A stretch of 64,000 nucleotides of DNA. Origin: Adiantum capillus-veneris (taxonomy: Eukaryota; Streptophyta; Polypodiopsida; Polypodiales; Pteridaceae). Below, in pieces: positions 35,381-47,711 of the stretch. The stretch is from positions 98,443,587-98,507,586 of the forward strand of contig CM043966.1 in NCBI GenBank assembly GCA_014529385.2. The letters run 5' to 3'. The position numbers and the translations under genes are program-made. The notes beneath the pieces are model-generated. The model ran no database searches. It saw only the letters and a list, made by a program, of their open reading frames with translations, and was not told the DNA's origin. Position 1 is the first letter of the stretch; the number at the start of each line of letters is the position of its first letter.

Positions 35381-36698
35381 CATGCATGTCAGTTGCTACA
35401 AATTCACATGTATGGTATTTTGACAGTGGTGCTGCAAAGCACATTACCTCACATCATGAATTGTTCACCTCTCTTGAGTCAGTCCCTCATGGGAATTCAG
35501 TCACTTGTGCCAACAATGCCTCTTATCCGGTTCAAGGAGTTGGAAAGATTGTGCTTACTGTTGCACATGGCAGTCCTTCACACTTGTTGATGCACTTTGT
35601 ACCTGGGATTAAGAAGAATCTTTTGTCTGTATCTGCACTTGCTAGACTTGGACTTGTAGTCAAATTTGTGGATGACATATGTACAGTTCATGATCTCAGT
35701 TTTGGTGATGAAATTGTTGCATCTAGCCTTTTGTGTCGTGGGCTGTATAAGCTCATTTTGTATGACAAGTGTGGACAAAATTTTGCAAATGCTATTGCAG
35801 ATTCAAGGGTTATTTCAGATGTAAAACTTTGGCGTCCACGTTTTGGTCATCTGAATTTTGTCAGTTTGCTGCGTTTGAAAAAATTTGATATGGTTGCTTC
35901 TTTGCCACCTCTTGAAGCACCTGTCAAACATTTTTGCGAAGGCTGTATTTGGGTAAGGTGTAGCGTTCTAAGTTTCCAAAGGATGGTTTAGTCCGGGCCA
36001 CATGCAGGTTGCAGCTTGTGCATTGTGACGTTTGTGGACCCATGCAAACTCCGTCCTTGGGAAATTACCTTTACTTCGTGACTTTCGTTGATAATTACTC
36101 CATGCATGCTTGGGTGTTTCTGCTTAAAGAAAAGTCCAAAGTTTTTATGTGCTTCAAACAATTTCTTACTATGGCTGAAAATGTCTCGCAATGTACTATG
36201 GGCACCCTCCGTTCCGGTCGAGAGGGGGGAGTATATGTCTCATGAATTTAATGCATTTTGGCTAGTCGTGGGATAAAACACCAATGTACAGTGCCTTATA
36301 TACCTCAACAAAATGGTGTTGCTGAGAGGAAAAACAGGTCACTTACGGAAATGGCACAATGTATGGTCAAAAGTCAAGCTTTGCCGCATTCTTTTTGGCT
36401 TGAGGCCATCATGTGTGCCACTTATGTACTTAACATGTGTCCTACAAAAGCTCTGCAGTCTATTACTACATATGAATCATGGCATGATAGAAAGACTTCT
36501 ATTGAGCACATGCGTGTTTTTAGTTGTTTGGAATATGCTTTGGTGCCACAAACAAAAAACAAAAAATTGGATGATAAGGCTGTCAAATGTATTTTTGTTG
36601 GTTATAGTGTTGAAACCAAAGGTTACAGGTTGTATCATCTACAAAAAAAACATGTTTTGGTTTCACGGGATGTAGTGTTTGTGAAAGATTTTGTTTAA
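35381..36698 (+). pseudogene. Copia F protease and integrase
   Basis: The protease active site WYFDSGAAKHIT is intact. A GAG-pre-integrase segment (LWRPRFGHLN) and the zinc pair (CEGC) follow. A stop at 35989-35991 breaks the frame before VHCDVCGPM (first catalytic Asp) and FVDNYSMHAWVFLLKEKS. A second break lies near 36245. QQNGVAERKNRSL carries the catalytic Glu, and the integrase C-terminus continues to 36698. Confidence 0.88.
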
Positions 36699-38567
36699 CC
36701 CTTGCTGTCATGTACTAGAGATGGTAATGTAAGCTTACAAGACATTTATGACACTTTGTTGCCTCTTTTCAGTGGTGGAAATACGAATGTAATTTTCAAT
36801 GAGGCAAATGTACAGCCTATGGGGGTTTTTGAAAATGTTATAGATTAGCCTATTACTAATGCAGATGTACATGATGTACTTGATGAGGAAAGGGCTGAAA
36901 ATGAGCAGGCTAGAGGTATGCCAAAACGGCTGGTGCACACTTTGCGTGATAGTAAATTGGATGCATCTTTGTCTAGTTGTACTTGTTCAAGATCTCTCCA
37001 TGCATCTTATGCATCAGATTGTTATTCTTTGGCTCTCTCTTTTGATGAAGATCAGAAATCAAAAAATTGGATGGCTGCCATGCAATCAGAATATGATGCA
37101 CTTATAGAAAATGACACATGGACTTTATGTGATTTGCCTCCTAGCAAAAAGGCCATTGGTACAAAGTGGGTTTACAAGTTGAAATGCAAGCCGGATGGTG
37201 AGATCGATTTCCATAAGGCTCGACTTGTTGCAAAGGGTTATGCACAACAAAAAGGCATAGATTATAAAGAGACTTTTGCTCCCACTTGTCGTGTGACTAC
37301 TGTGCATTTTTCTATGTGCATTGGCAGCTCGTTTTGGTTGGGATGTACATCAATCAGACATTGTTACCGCTTTCTTGAATGGTGACATATTTGAGGAAGT
37401 TTATGTAGCACAGCCTCGTGGTTTTGTCATAAAAAGACAAGAGGACAAAGTGTGTAGATGTAAGAAGGCTTTGTATGGGTTGAAGAAATCTCCTCGTGCT
37501 TGGTATGAGAAAGCTGACACTCATTTGGTCAAATGAGGCTTTCATAACAGTCCAACAGAAAGCACATTGTATGTAAAGTGTGAGGGTGATGCACTTCTCA
37601 TTGTGGTTCTTTATATCAATGATTTGCTGATCACTGGACCAAATGAGAGACATATTGCTGAATTTAAGGCTGATTTGAATGCTACTTTCAAGATGAAAGA
37701 TTTGGGGCTGTTGCATCATTACTTGGGTATATAGTTTAAGCAGTATGATGGTGGTATTTCCTTGTGTGAGAAAAGTTACATAGAGATATTGCTATGTAAT
37801 TTTGGACTTGAGGATTGCAAACCTAATGCCACTCCCATGGAAGCAGGTATGAAGTTGAGTCTACATGATGCTGGCAATCCTGCTGATGTCACTCTTTACC
37901 AAATTGTTGTTGGCTACCTCATTTATGTATGAAACACGAGACCGGATATTCAGTTTGCAGTCTCGTAAGGCACTAGATTTATGCATAGCCCAGGGTCTAA
38001 GCTTGGCAGGTTGTCAAGAGAATTTTTTGCTACCTTAGTGGCACTTTACATCTTGGCTTGTTTTATCCCAAGGGGGGATCATTGCCGCTAGACTTACATG
38101 CTTTTTTGGACTCAGATTGGGCTGGTTGTTTTGACACGCAAGTGTCCACAAGTGGTTTTTGTTTCATGCTTGGTAGCTCATGTATATCATGGTTGAGCAA
38201 GAAGAAACCTACAGTGGCCACTTCGAGTTGTGAGGCTGAGTATAGGGCAGTCTTCACAGCTACGGCTGAGTGTGTATGGCTAAGACGCCTTCTGGCTGAT
38301 TTAGATGTTGGACAGGACACTGCCAATGGTATCTACACTGAGAGTCAGAGCACATTAGCAGTTGTGAGGAACCCAGTTTTTCTTGCTCGCACAAAGCACA
38401 TTGAGGTGCATTACCACTATGTCAGGGAGAGGCTCTTAGCAGGAGAGATCAACTTGTCTTATGTGCCAACACAAGACAACCTTGTAGACCTTTTCACAAA
38501 GGCATTGTCTCGTGAGAAGCTTGAAGCTTTCCGCAAAGCTTTGGGCTTACTCCCCTTTGTGGACTGA
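36699..38567 (+). pseudogene. Copia F reverse transcriptase and RNase H
   Basis: RT landmarks are NWMAAMQSEYDAL, GTKWVYKLKCKPDG, ARLVAKGYAQQKGIDYKETF, a frame change near 37320, VHQSDIVTAFLNGDI, and KKALYGLKKSPRAWY. The catalytic motif reads YINDLL in place of YVDDLL, a D to N change. RNase H follows (LDSDWAGCFDTQVSTSGFCF, SSCEAEYRA, TKHIEVHYHYVRE) and ends at a TGA, 38565-38567. Several stops lie between. Confidence 0.9.
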
Positions 38568-38642
38568 TCATGTCCTCAAGGCATGGCACTTCCCTTTACT
38601 CATGTGCCAGCTCTCGTTCACCGCATCACTCCAGGGGGGATT

Positions 38643-38868
38643 TGTTACAATATACATGTGGTAGTGATGTGTGTGAACACACTAGGACCGCCGGGGCATT
38701 TTTTCCCTCTTTAGGAGGTTTCCCCCCCCAAGTATTGTATATACGCCCATCACTCTAGGGCTATCTATCTTTCCATTACACACTAAGTAACACACTCTCT
38801 ATTGTGTGCCTTGAGCTTCCTTATCTTCTCCAAGCTGTGTGTGTTTCTCTGCAACCCTAATTCCAATA
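38643..38868 (+). repeat. 3' LTR of copia F
   Basis: Direct repeat of 33770-33996, preceded by a purine-rich tract (CCAGGGGGG) and followed by GTTTC, the probable target duplication. Confidence 0.9.
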
Positions 38869-40099
38869 GTTTCTACTTATCCTACTCCTAAATAGAAAAA
38901 TGAAACATGAAACAAAAATAGGCAAAATGATACAAATTGAATTTAAAATAGAAAATGGTACAACACTCTAAAACTAATGAGAAAATCGGATAATGAAATG
39001 ATTTTGGCTATCTCACTCACAACCCTCTTTAGCTCTCAAGAATAGATCGAGCGATTCCTCGACTCCAGACTCTACCAAGGAATAAACCTCGTGTCTAGTT
39101 ACCTAATTGCTTATGTGTAAATGGAAATCAAAATCAATTTTTCTAAGTAAAAGATATGACTTGGTCACTCACCACCTAAGGATCACTATCCCCGACAATG
39201 ACAACAATGTTAGCGGATCGCCACGACGAACGTCTATCAAATAGCTTTCCAGCACTAACACAATGTCAATACTCTGGGAAGCAAGTTGGATGGGGCACGG
39301 AGACTCGTTGAGGGTGTCAACCTCAAGAAGTGTCATGGAGACTCGTTGAGGGTGTCAACCTCAAGAAGTGAACCAGCGGAATAACACTATCTCTAGCACA
39401 TGCAAATCGATCGCTCTTAGCTCTGGCAATCTACCTATGTCCTTTGTCACTGCACTTAGTCATCTACCCATTTTGGCACTAAAATGGAATCCAAATGCTA
39501 AAAACTGTAGGATGATGTCTAAGAAACTTAGAGCCACTAGTCTACAAAGTTTAGTTGCACTCCAAGGAGGTACCAAAATCAAGATCCATCATGATCAAGG
39601 TCCTAGAAATTACAAAAAAACATATCAAAAAGGTCATCCTAGGGTCTAGAAACATTCTCTTATGGTTAGAATAAAGAACAATCATTAATGCTCTCAAATC
39701 AATAGATTTATCCTACTAACAGGTAGTTGCAAATCAAAGCAAAATCGGCAATGAATGTACTTGGAAGAAAGAGCATCAAAACAAGGAACACACTGCAAGT
39801 CTCAAAACTAAAATATCATTACCAGAGCTCAAGATATGATGATTACAAGTTTCCAAAGAGTTTCCACTCTCATTCTTACACTTAGTACTTCAAATTATGT
39901 AATGATAAGGTGTCCTCTCCCCACTTTACAACATAGGCTATATACCTAGGTCTCTCTTGGCCAATGGCCAACTTTACAAGACTCATACCTTTTGCAGACT
40001 TTATAATTTAACATCTCAGAGCTTCCCCATTTATAATTAGGGACTACAAATAATTACAATAGTTTTTAGAAAATGAATGAAGAGATATGGAAATTTGAG
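38869..40099. other. No gene seen; one 38-bp tandem duplication
   Basis: AT-rich sequence with only short broken frames. A 34-bp word beginning GGAGACTCGTTGAGGG occurs at 39299-39332 and 39337-39370 (38-bp period). The rest is probably eroded retrotransposon DNA. Confidence 0.6.
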
Positions 40100-41060
40100 G
40101 CTGGAGGGTCGACTCAAAAGGCACCCATCTGGCTTGACCTCAACACGGTGGGTAACATATTCTCCGTGCAACACCTGAATATATAAAAACTAGAGTCTTC
40201 TTCCTCAGTGTTGACTGGAAATCTATCTACAACACACAAGGCATTACTCAAATCGTCATGATGGCTAATGTACATGGGTGCATCAATATCCTCGTTGCTT
40301 GAAACAACATCTTCATCTATGTTAGCCTCTTTTGGTAGGATCCTCAAGTACCACCATGCTTCTATGTGACTTTTTGTTTTGAAACCATTCACACAATGCA
40401 GAGAACATGATCCACTCACTGGCATGCAATCCCATTGTGTATCTCTTGACACATCACCAATCTTGATTTCCCAGAAGACCCCATCAAATTCATTCATGGA
40501 TGTCCAATAACTTTCCTATTGTTCATTACAGTGAGGTAATTTACAGCAATTGTTGCAGTATCTAGGGTTTCTCCGACCACCTTCAATTTGTCATGGGTCA
40601 ATGCCCTATTTATGACTGCTCCAACACCGTTATGTTCACCTTTTTCATGACCTAACCCAAAATGATTGTACATCATCTCAAGCCTACTAAGCTAAAGAGA
40701 CCTTGCAACAAAGAAGAAAGGCCATTGTGCTTTGAGTTGTGATGTTCCACCATTTGACCATACCCAATGTCGCTTAAAAACAAAACCCTAGTTTTCAACC
40801 ATTGGTCATGCAAAAGAAAGTAGTGATCCATAAGGATTGTGTCATAAACATCGTCAGCATATTTATAAACATGGAGAATCTTTTGGATGTCACCCATTCT
40901 TGAATGCACATAGCATATCTGGACCAGAATGCTCACCTAACTAGAATACCAACACATGGAATGGATTTTAAAGCTATAATATTTGGCAAAGTCCACCACA
41001 GAGACAATAACATCAGTTGGAAAATTTTCTAGATACTCTTTAAGCTATCGAGAGCTTTTG
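40100..41060 (-). pseudogene. DDE-like transposase family, copy 2
   Basis: A minus-strand remnant collinear with 700-1830. In order it reads VIVSVVDFAKYYSFK (E to K in DFAEN), HWVWSNGGTSQLK (D to N), FGLGHEKGEHNGVGAVINRALTHDKLK, then a C-terminal region with VFWEIKIGDVSRDTQWDC matching FWEVKEGDVNKEVKWNC of copy 1. Two of the inferred acidic residues are changed and several frames are broken, so it is inactive. Only this central and C-terminal part is found here; the N-terminal part is missing. Confidence 0.7.
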
Positions 41061-41599
41061 ACTCCTAATTTTTGAGAGAGTCCATAAAAATAACTTTGCC
41101 TTGGTTTTTATAATTCCCATTGCCCTGCATACTAACACATACTTCTATTTATATCCAAAGTTTTCCCCTGCCTACCACTAGCATTGGTACTAGTGAGAAT
41201 CACCATGATGATGTGGCAACCCAAATTTAGCATCAAATCAGATGCAAGTGATGCCAAAATGGGGTTCCATAGCCTGCGCACAATTTTTTGTCTCTTTATC
41301 AGCGTCATCTAAGTGATACAGTGCTCGTCGCAAAGCCACATTCCCTCTCTGATCGTTGCCCAAAACTGTCTCTTTCCATGCTCCCCTTCTTTTTCATTTT
41401 AATTCACATCGTGCCCCCCCAATTGGGAGACCATTTTATTGACCTTTTGGGCGGCCACCTTTTGGATGGCCATTGAGTTTACACCACATTTTGCATACAT
41501 ATCATCCAAGGCATTGCCTAGCACACCTTATTTTGCAGACAGCTTGAGCCCATCAACCAAAGCATAATTGGGAACAACATTTTTCTCAATTATCCCTCC

Positions 41600-42480
41600 A
41601 TAACTAAGCACTCCCAAGCATCGTATGTTTCACCACATTCCCCCCGACCATATCTAGCTCATTCCTCAATTCAAGACAAGTGATATCATTCCAAAGAGAA
41701 TGACCACTAAGAAGTTTTTATGCTTTCATGAGAGCATCACATTTGGCATACTTGACAGCTAATGAGTTCCAAGTGACAGCATTTTGGATGGGAGCCCTTC
41801 AAAAACACGTTTCGCTGTCGTAAAAGCATCACAAATGACATACATATCAACCCAAATATTACCAAGCTCATGGAGGTCCAAAACTGTGGGGTGAATTATA
41901 TCGGCCTTAAGTTGGGCATTTAATACCTGATTTGAGTCCTTTAAATCACATATTGTAGCCATTCCAGGCACTAGCAACCAAACCTATATTAGACTTGATC
42001 CAAATCCCTTAACACACATCTCAAGGCAGGTCCAGACATAAAAGAAACAGGTCCCCATAAAAAAATTGTGTTACCCATATCTTTCTCATGCTGACTTCTA
42101 TTAACAAGCTGTAAAGACAGACATGGAGAGCATGTCAAGCACTACAAATTTGGCTTATTAAAGTGAGATTTGACAACATCAATCCATCCCAAGTTGTAGG
42201 AATCAACCTCATTTGATGGTCTCTAAACCCACATTTAGCATACATTCTAGTCATCCTACTGTCATATCAGATTCTGGAATTAGTAATAAGTTTGACAAAT
42301 TTTGAAAAGGCATGCAAAATTACGTCCTTCACCATGTTCCTTCAAAGTGGCATGACAATGCATTCAACAAAGGACATAAAGAGCATGCTATGTGCAAAAC
42401 ATGCACGCAAAGAAGGAGAGCCTAGCTCGGTGTCTGCAAACCACATCCAAGAATGGGTGGGCATTCCAAAATGAACACAC
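41600..42480 (-). pseudogene. PPR-repeat protein pseudogene
   Basis: Minus-strand frames show PPR-like repeats: MYAKCGF (about 42220), GNIWVDMYVICDAFTTAKRVFEGLP (41880-41800), then in a neighbouring frame APIQNAVTWNSLAVKYAKCDALMKA. VDMYxxCxxxxxAxxVF followed by VTWNSL is the signature of the plant P/PLS-type repeats. Multiple stops and frame changes exist. A functional relative would bind organelle RNA. Here only a decayed piece is present, between transposon remnants. Confidence 0.55.
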
Positions 42481-44439
42481 CTCATTTTCTAACTCTCTTT
42501 TCATTATTGATTTAGTAAGTTCACTCCCCCAAAAATCACTATTGACTCAATGACATTTTTTCCCCCAAAATCACTTGAAAAAGGAGTGTCCAAGAAAGCC
42601 CTTTTGGACCTCCAATACATGCTTTGACCCAACTAGTAGATGTGCCTACTCCATGCTTTCAGGGGTGGTACAAATTACATCACAAGTGTTGTGTGGAGAT
42701 AATATTGGCCACACCACAACTCTAGAAAACATTGTGATTGAAAGATGAGAGCTTGTGTGGTTTTGTGGAGATATTATTGGCAACACCACAAATCTAGAAA
42801 ATATTGTGATCGGAAGATGTACAAGTCAAATTCTTATCTGGCCAATTGCAAGTGGGACATGCTTGGATCCTATGGAAAAAGTTTCAACTATGGGATACAC
42901 CCTTCCATTTGCAAACTTCTTATGGGGATGCATCTCTAGGGACAACATGTATATCTAGTGGGAAAATGGAAGGGATAAGCTATCTGTTTAATGATACTGA
43001 TATTTGTCCCCTACAACATGATGGAAAGATGGTGATTAATTATCTATAGATCCATTACTAAAGATATGGATGTGTGAATCCAAAGAGAAATTGAGATGGA
43101 TTGTACAATTGACAATATCAATATTGTGCATGCAAGTGAGCATATGTGTGGAGTTTATCTTATCAACAACAGGGAGAACAAGGAATAAAGAATCATATAT
43201 TTTGGTGATTTCTACCTTTCCCTCTTGCAGTTGTGAGGAATTTCACATGTGGCTATGTAGAGGAAAAAGGTAGATGGATTGTAAAATCTCTATTCTATCT
43301 TTGTCAAATATTTAAAACTTGATATGAATCGGCAAAAATTTGGCTAGCAAGTTACATTGACAAAGAGAGAGCTTTGTCAAGTTATATAGTGAATGGCATA
43401 AGGTGAGTTTTGCATAAGCTTATTTTTTTGGTATAGAGTGACACCTTCTTTCCTCTCATTAGTCAACCGATAATTATGGCATTGTATTACATACATTTGA
43501 TGGCCTTGGCTTCATTTTGAATAGAGAGAAACTTCTATGCAATTGATATGGATGCCCTTGGGAGACTTTTGTATGAGTTACATATTGTTTTTCTAGTGTT
43601 TGTTTTTTCCCCTCTAGCACGTACAATGAAAATTATGAAATTGTACACACTTTGTGGTCTAAGTATATTTTTGCATGAATTATTAGTTTAATATTCTATT
43701 GAAGGATAATATCTTCTCTCTTACAAACACAATGACACTTATAAAATCAAATTGTATGCAATTGAAGGCTTACAAAAGTATATTTATGTATCATGTATTA
43801 ATTCTTTTCTTGTATACTTATTGTTTGAGAAGGCTTTTGTAGCATCTGTCACATATCACAAAGACGGTCCCAAGGCTAAAATTTAAATGCGAGGGAGCAT
43901 GTGACTTGACGAGGGTATACAACCATCTCTTGTTTGAACACAATAAACTCCATGGAAACATTCTATGAGCTCTCTAACTGCGAAAAACCTGATTTTTACG
44001 TCCCCAATCCAATCATGCATCCACATGTGAAACCAATAGCGAATCAACTTTGATCGACACCAAACATGGCAGGCACATTTTTTACTAGGTCAAAAACATT
44101 TTTGGAGCACCAAACCTCACATATGCACACTAGAAAAAATTGCAATTTTCTCCAACAACAAAATTGCAGGTCATCCAATCTGATGCTGGACAAGCCTATC
44201 AAATGCTCGTAAGAGTTGGAAATCATATGCAACTAGCAGAATCTCACAATGATGCTCAAATGGTGAGGTATGTCACACACATCGAAGTTCGTGGGAGTCG
44301 ATGCTTGGATCTTGCAAAATGCTTGCAATGTAGATATCGACATGATGAGCTCCTCAAGGCTAATATGTTGATGCTCTTGGCTTGTCAATATGGTAACCGT
44401 GTGCAAAGAGATGAAATCTTGGCACTAAGAGGGGGCTCA
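42481..44439. other. No recognised gene
   Basis: AT-rich. A 55-bp word (TGTGGAGATAATATTGGCCA type) is duplicated at about 42692-42747 and 42774-42820 with an 82-bp period. A plus-strand stretch at 42755-42958 (NTTNLENIVIGRCTSQILIW) and another at 44140-44442 have no known relatives that I can see. Confidence 0.5.
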
Positions 44440-45410
44440 TGACGTATAGAGAATCCTTATCTCCTATTAACGATAATACAACTATGTTGGACGGATACGC
44501 CGCGACTGACGTCAGCACAACGAGAACTCACCTAACAAGATTTGTCAGCTAAGGATGAAGCTCGACCCCCAGGCACGTGGAAGCAAGCATAGGGTGTCAA
44601 CCTACACTCGATTGACTCCTAACTAATTCCTACAGAGGTCTCTACCCAATGTCTAAGTCACAGCCTTCAAGAGTGCATAAGAGTAAACTTCCTACAACGC
44701 TTTCTAGAGCCGACACACATCAAAGAATCTCGAAACACCACATAACTTGAAGGAGACTCTACTAACACCAATAGGTCGCTCTCCCTAAGGTCTATGAATC
44801 AAAACCCCAACCCAAAACACCCGGTGCAAAATCATGTAGGATGTATGGCCAAAATTTGCAGGTCTTCGTTTCCAAAGTCTAAAGTGCCTAATGTGTAGCT
44901 CTACTCAATGTGAACGCGTGGATATGCTGCAATACAAAATCGGACAACATATGCTCACAAAATCACCAGATGAAGCTCGTAGATGGAGCTCGCAAAACCA
45001 GACCGTATGCGTGCAATGTAGGTATCGGTGCGTAGCTCTCATCGGGGGCAACACGCTGCACTTCTCCGCACTCGATTCCGACCACCGGTGCACACGTAGC
45101 ATCAAGATGAAGCTCACACTCTCTCGCGTACACAGCACGCTCACTCACAGACTTCAAACTTCTAAAAAATGACAAAAGGTTTTTCATAAGGTCAAAAAGT
45201 GGTATAAATACCTTACAATTCTCAAACCCTAAAGTTCCAAATCAACCATCTACTCAATCTAACTGTCAAAACTGGGATACAATTTGGAAACTTCTATAAG
45301 ACCCAATATTTACAAGGTGAAATGTCGAGTTTTCTCAATAAATGGATAATTACAAAAAATGATAATCTACCGAGTAGTCACTTTCCGTAGGGTGTGTCTA
45401 GCTTCTAACA
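44440..45410 (-). repeat. Probable LTR next to ORF G
   Basis: The block begins TGACGTATAG and ends CTTCTAACA on the plus strand, i.e. TGTTAG...CGTCA on the minus strand, with TG...CA ends. On the minus strand it is immediately preceded by a purine tract (AAGGAGGGGGGGAG, plus 45411-45424), as expected for a 3' LTR. A plus-strand purine run (AAGAGGGGGC) also abuts the other edge, so the orientation is not absolutely certain. No second copy is in the window. Confidence 0.55.
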
Positions 45411-45462
45411 CTCCCCCCCTCCTTGGTCATGTCGTCCCCGACATGGCTGTTGACCTGCTTCT

Positions 45463-47711
45463 TCATCTTATAGTCTCGCGCATCTTGAGCAGCAACTCGT
45501 ATCTTGCATATAAATCTAGGAGTGTTGGGCCGAATATATCAGTGTTGATGGTGAAGAAGTCGGTGTAGAACTCTTCTTCAAAGGCTTGGAGGTGATAGGA
45601 TGGCAGAAACATTATCCTTTGATACAATGCATGTATCACCTGTTTGGAAGGATGACCAGACAGATCATATGCACATCTGTAGGTATCTTGAAAGAAGAAG
45701 ATACTGTCTGTCACCTGGCCCGGTTTGAACGTCTCGAAGACTGCCAAAAGGGTTTTGCAAATCTTCCTCATCATTATGCAAGAAAGGTCAGGCGAGCCAA
45801 TGAACAATTTGATGGCGCCCATTAGGGTTTTCACCATGTATTGAACACTTATTCTCTCGCCTGCCTTCAAGCCTGGCAGCTTCGGATAGTTCAGCCAAGT
45901 GGGTTGGCTTCTTTGTAGTATCTCCTGGGCCTTCCACGTCCGTATCCTTGGTAGAGGGCAGAAGCTTAGGTTATCTCTGATGATTTTGGGTGCCTCTACC
46001 AAATGGATTAGGTACTGTGGATACTTCGTCAGCCACGCCTTTCTCCACCTGGGCTGGGAGTCGACTATCAACTTGGCCCCTTCAGGCTGGGAGATATCTG
46101 CTATGTAGAGTGGCACCGTCGGCTCTTCTCTAATCCTCTTGTTGATTGTGGCGGATTCGTACTTTAGCAAAGGATATGGGAGAGAGGGCTGTAGCCATTC
46201 ACGCCGGAGGTTGATGGCGTCGATCTTCTGAATGGTCATGGATTGAAAAACCCTCTACTCCCATTCCAAGCCTTCCTTGGCCGTTTCTTTGATTTCTACC
46301 TCTATGGCCTTGTGCTACTTCTCTTCCTCTTCTTGTGTCAGATCTTGTGGCTCTTGAGAGGGTCCTACTAGGATTTCCTCTTCCATGGGTGTGTCCACAG
46401 GATCTGCCACATTCTCTAGGTCTATGCCTTCCATGGTTGTCGTCCCTGTGCCTGCCTGCTCTTCTGCTTGCTGTCCTCTCAGCTCTTCTATCTGCTTTAG
46501 GAGTGTCTGTTTCTCTGCTTCAGCTTCTTCTCCCATGTTTACAAGGAGGTCATTCAACTCGGCGTTTATCTTCTCCACCTCCTCGAGCTTTCTCTTGATA
46601 ATTTCTAGCTCATCTTGCATTGCTTTCTGCTCTTCTTCCATGCGTGTTTGCATAACCACCGACCCTTCCGCCATCATCAACCTTTGCTTTTTCTCTACAG
46701 TCAACTCTTTCTGAAGCTCTTTCATATGTTCTTCATAGATCTGGCTGTCTGTAGTGGTGTGAGTCGAGCTAGTAGCTCTGACTCTAGCAGGAGATTCCTG
46801 TAGCCGCTGGATGGTTTGATCTGGAGTTTCAAATGGGTTGCCACCCTTGGTGCTTTGGACTGTTCGTCTTCCGTATCTTCCTTGAGCCTCAGCCAGTCGT
46901 TTTGTGATGGAGGGTCGGGCCATATTCCCATGGTGTGCAATGCCCCATAAATCACCTTCGTGATTAGCTCACCCGACACGATGTATGTGGGGTTCTTGTT
47001 GCCCATCTTCACCAGATTATCATGTACATAAGCTGCATAATTGATGATCTTTGGCTTGCTTTTTTGCATTGCCCAGGTGAATGTTGTGGCAATTGCTGCA
47101 GGCGGCATCCTGTACTTTTGTGGCTGCTTTGTACACATATGGAAATATTGATTGTACAGCTGACTCATGATTGCCACTTCGGGGTTGGCAATATCTTCAA
47201 AGGTATAGTTGGCTTTCTTTTCAGTGCACACCTTTACTTCGTCTCTTCTTTTGGTTACACTATCCCCTTTGTTGGAGAGGTCTAGTGCAGCTGCCACTAC
47301 TCTTTCTGTGATTAGAATCTCAGTGCCTGGCTTGCCCTGCAGATCTGTAACTTGGGCCACTCCATCTTCTTTTATTGTCGTCACAAATTCCCATACTCTT
47401 TTAATGTCAATACTTGCTGGCACCGCTTCAAAGTAATTGTGGAGATCAATCTTCTCCAAATACTCTGCCATCTTGCTTCTGACGAACTCATTGAGTTCCC
47501 GCGGTAGCATTGGTAGCTCTATCACGTTTCCTTCGGTGTCTTTGAACGCGCCTTGGTTAATCTTTAGATCATTGGACTCTAGCAGATCTTCTTGGATCCA
47601 TGTGCTTGTTGGTTTTAGAGTTCCTTCTGGTATCACGAAGGGCTCTACCTCTTCTAGGTAATCTTTTATGGTCATCCTTTTCTTCTTTGCCGGTGACTTT
47701 GCGGCTGCCAT
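45463..47711 (-). pseudogene. Long coiled-coil ORF G, gag-like or accessory protein of an LTR element
   Basis: Start ATG at 47711 (MAAAKSPAKKKRMTIKDYLE). The first 260-330 residues are open. One frameshift near 46850-46920 leads into a second frame, which runs to 45463 with only two TAG stops (46315-46317 and about 46242). The ancestral protein was about 745 residues: a basic N-terminus, a globular region (PRELNEFVRSKMAEYLEKIDL, MPPAAIATTFTWAMQ), a long coiled coil (EEHMKELQKELTVEKKQRL, DELEIIKRKLEEVEKINAEL), an acidic linker and a C-terminal domain (WLQPSLPYPLLKYESA, HPSKQVIHALYQRIMFLPSYH). It ends 38 bp before a purine tract and LTR, so it is the last gene of a minus-strand LTR element. There is no protease, RT or integrase. 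I do not recognise the family. Confidence 0.6.

Larger units (their letters stand above)
33770..38868 (+). mobile_element. Ty1/copia retrotransposon F
   Basis: The 5' LTR 33770-33996 and 3' LTR 38643-38868 (about 226 bp, starting TGTTAC(C/A)A) enclose a plus-strand gag-pol. The primer-binding site TTGGTATCAGAGC (33998-34010) fits the initiator-Met tRNA. The polypurine tract CCAGGGGGGATT precedes the 3' LTR. The target duplication is GTTTA (33765-33769) against GTTTC (38869-38873), one mismatch. Domain order protease, integrase, RT, RNase H is diagnostic for copia. Multiple stops and frameshifts make it inactive. Confidence 0.95.

Noticed and set aside
41288-41476. 62-residue plus-strand frame
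   Set aside because: No motif, and it overlaps the decayed zone between the transposase-like and PPR remnants.
44140-44442. Plus-strand 100-residue frame ending at a purine run and the LTR
   Set aside because: Not recognised. It shares a short word with the LTR itself (about 44310 and 45010), so it is likely eroded repeat rather than a gene.
46335-46803. Plus-strand Ser/Leu/Cys-rich frames
   Set aside because: Antisense of the coiled-coil ORF G.
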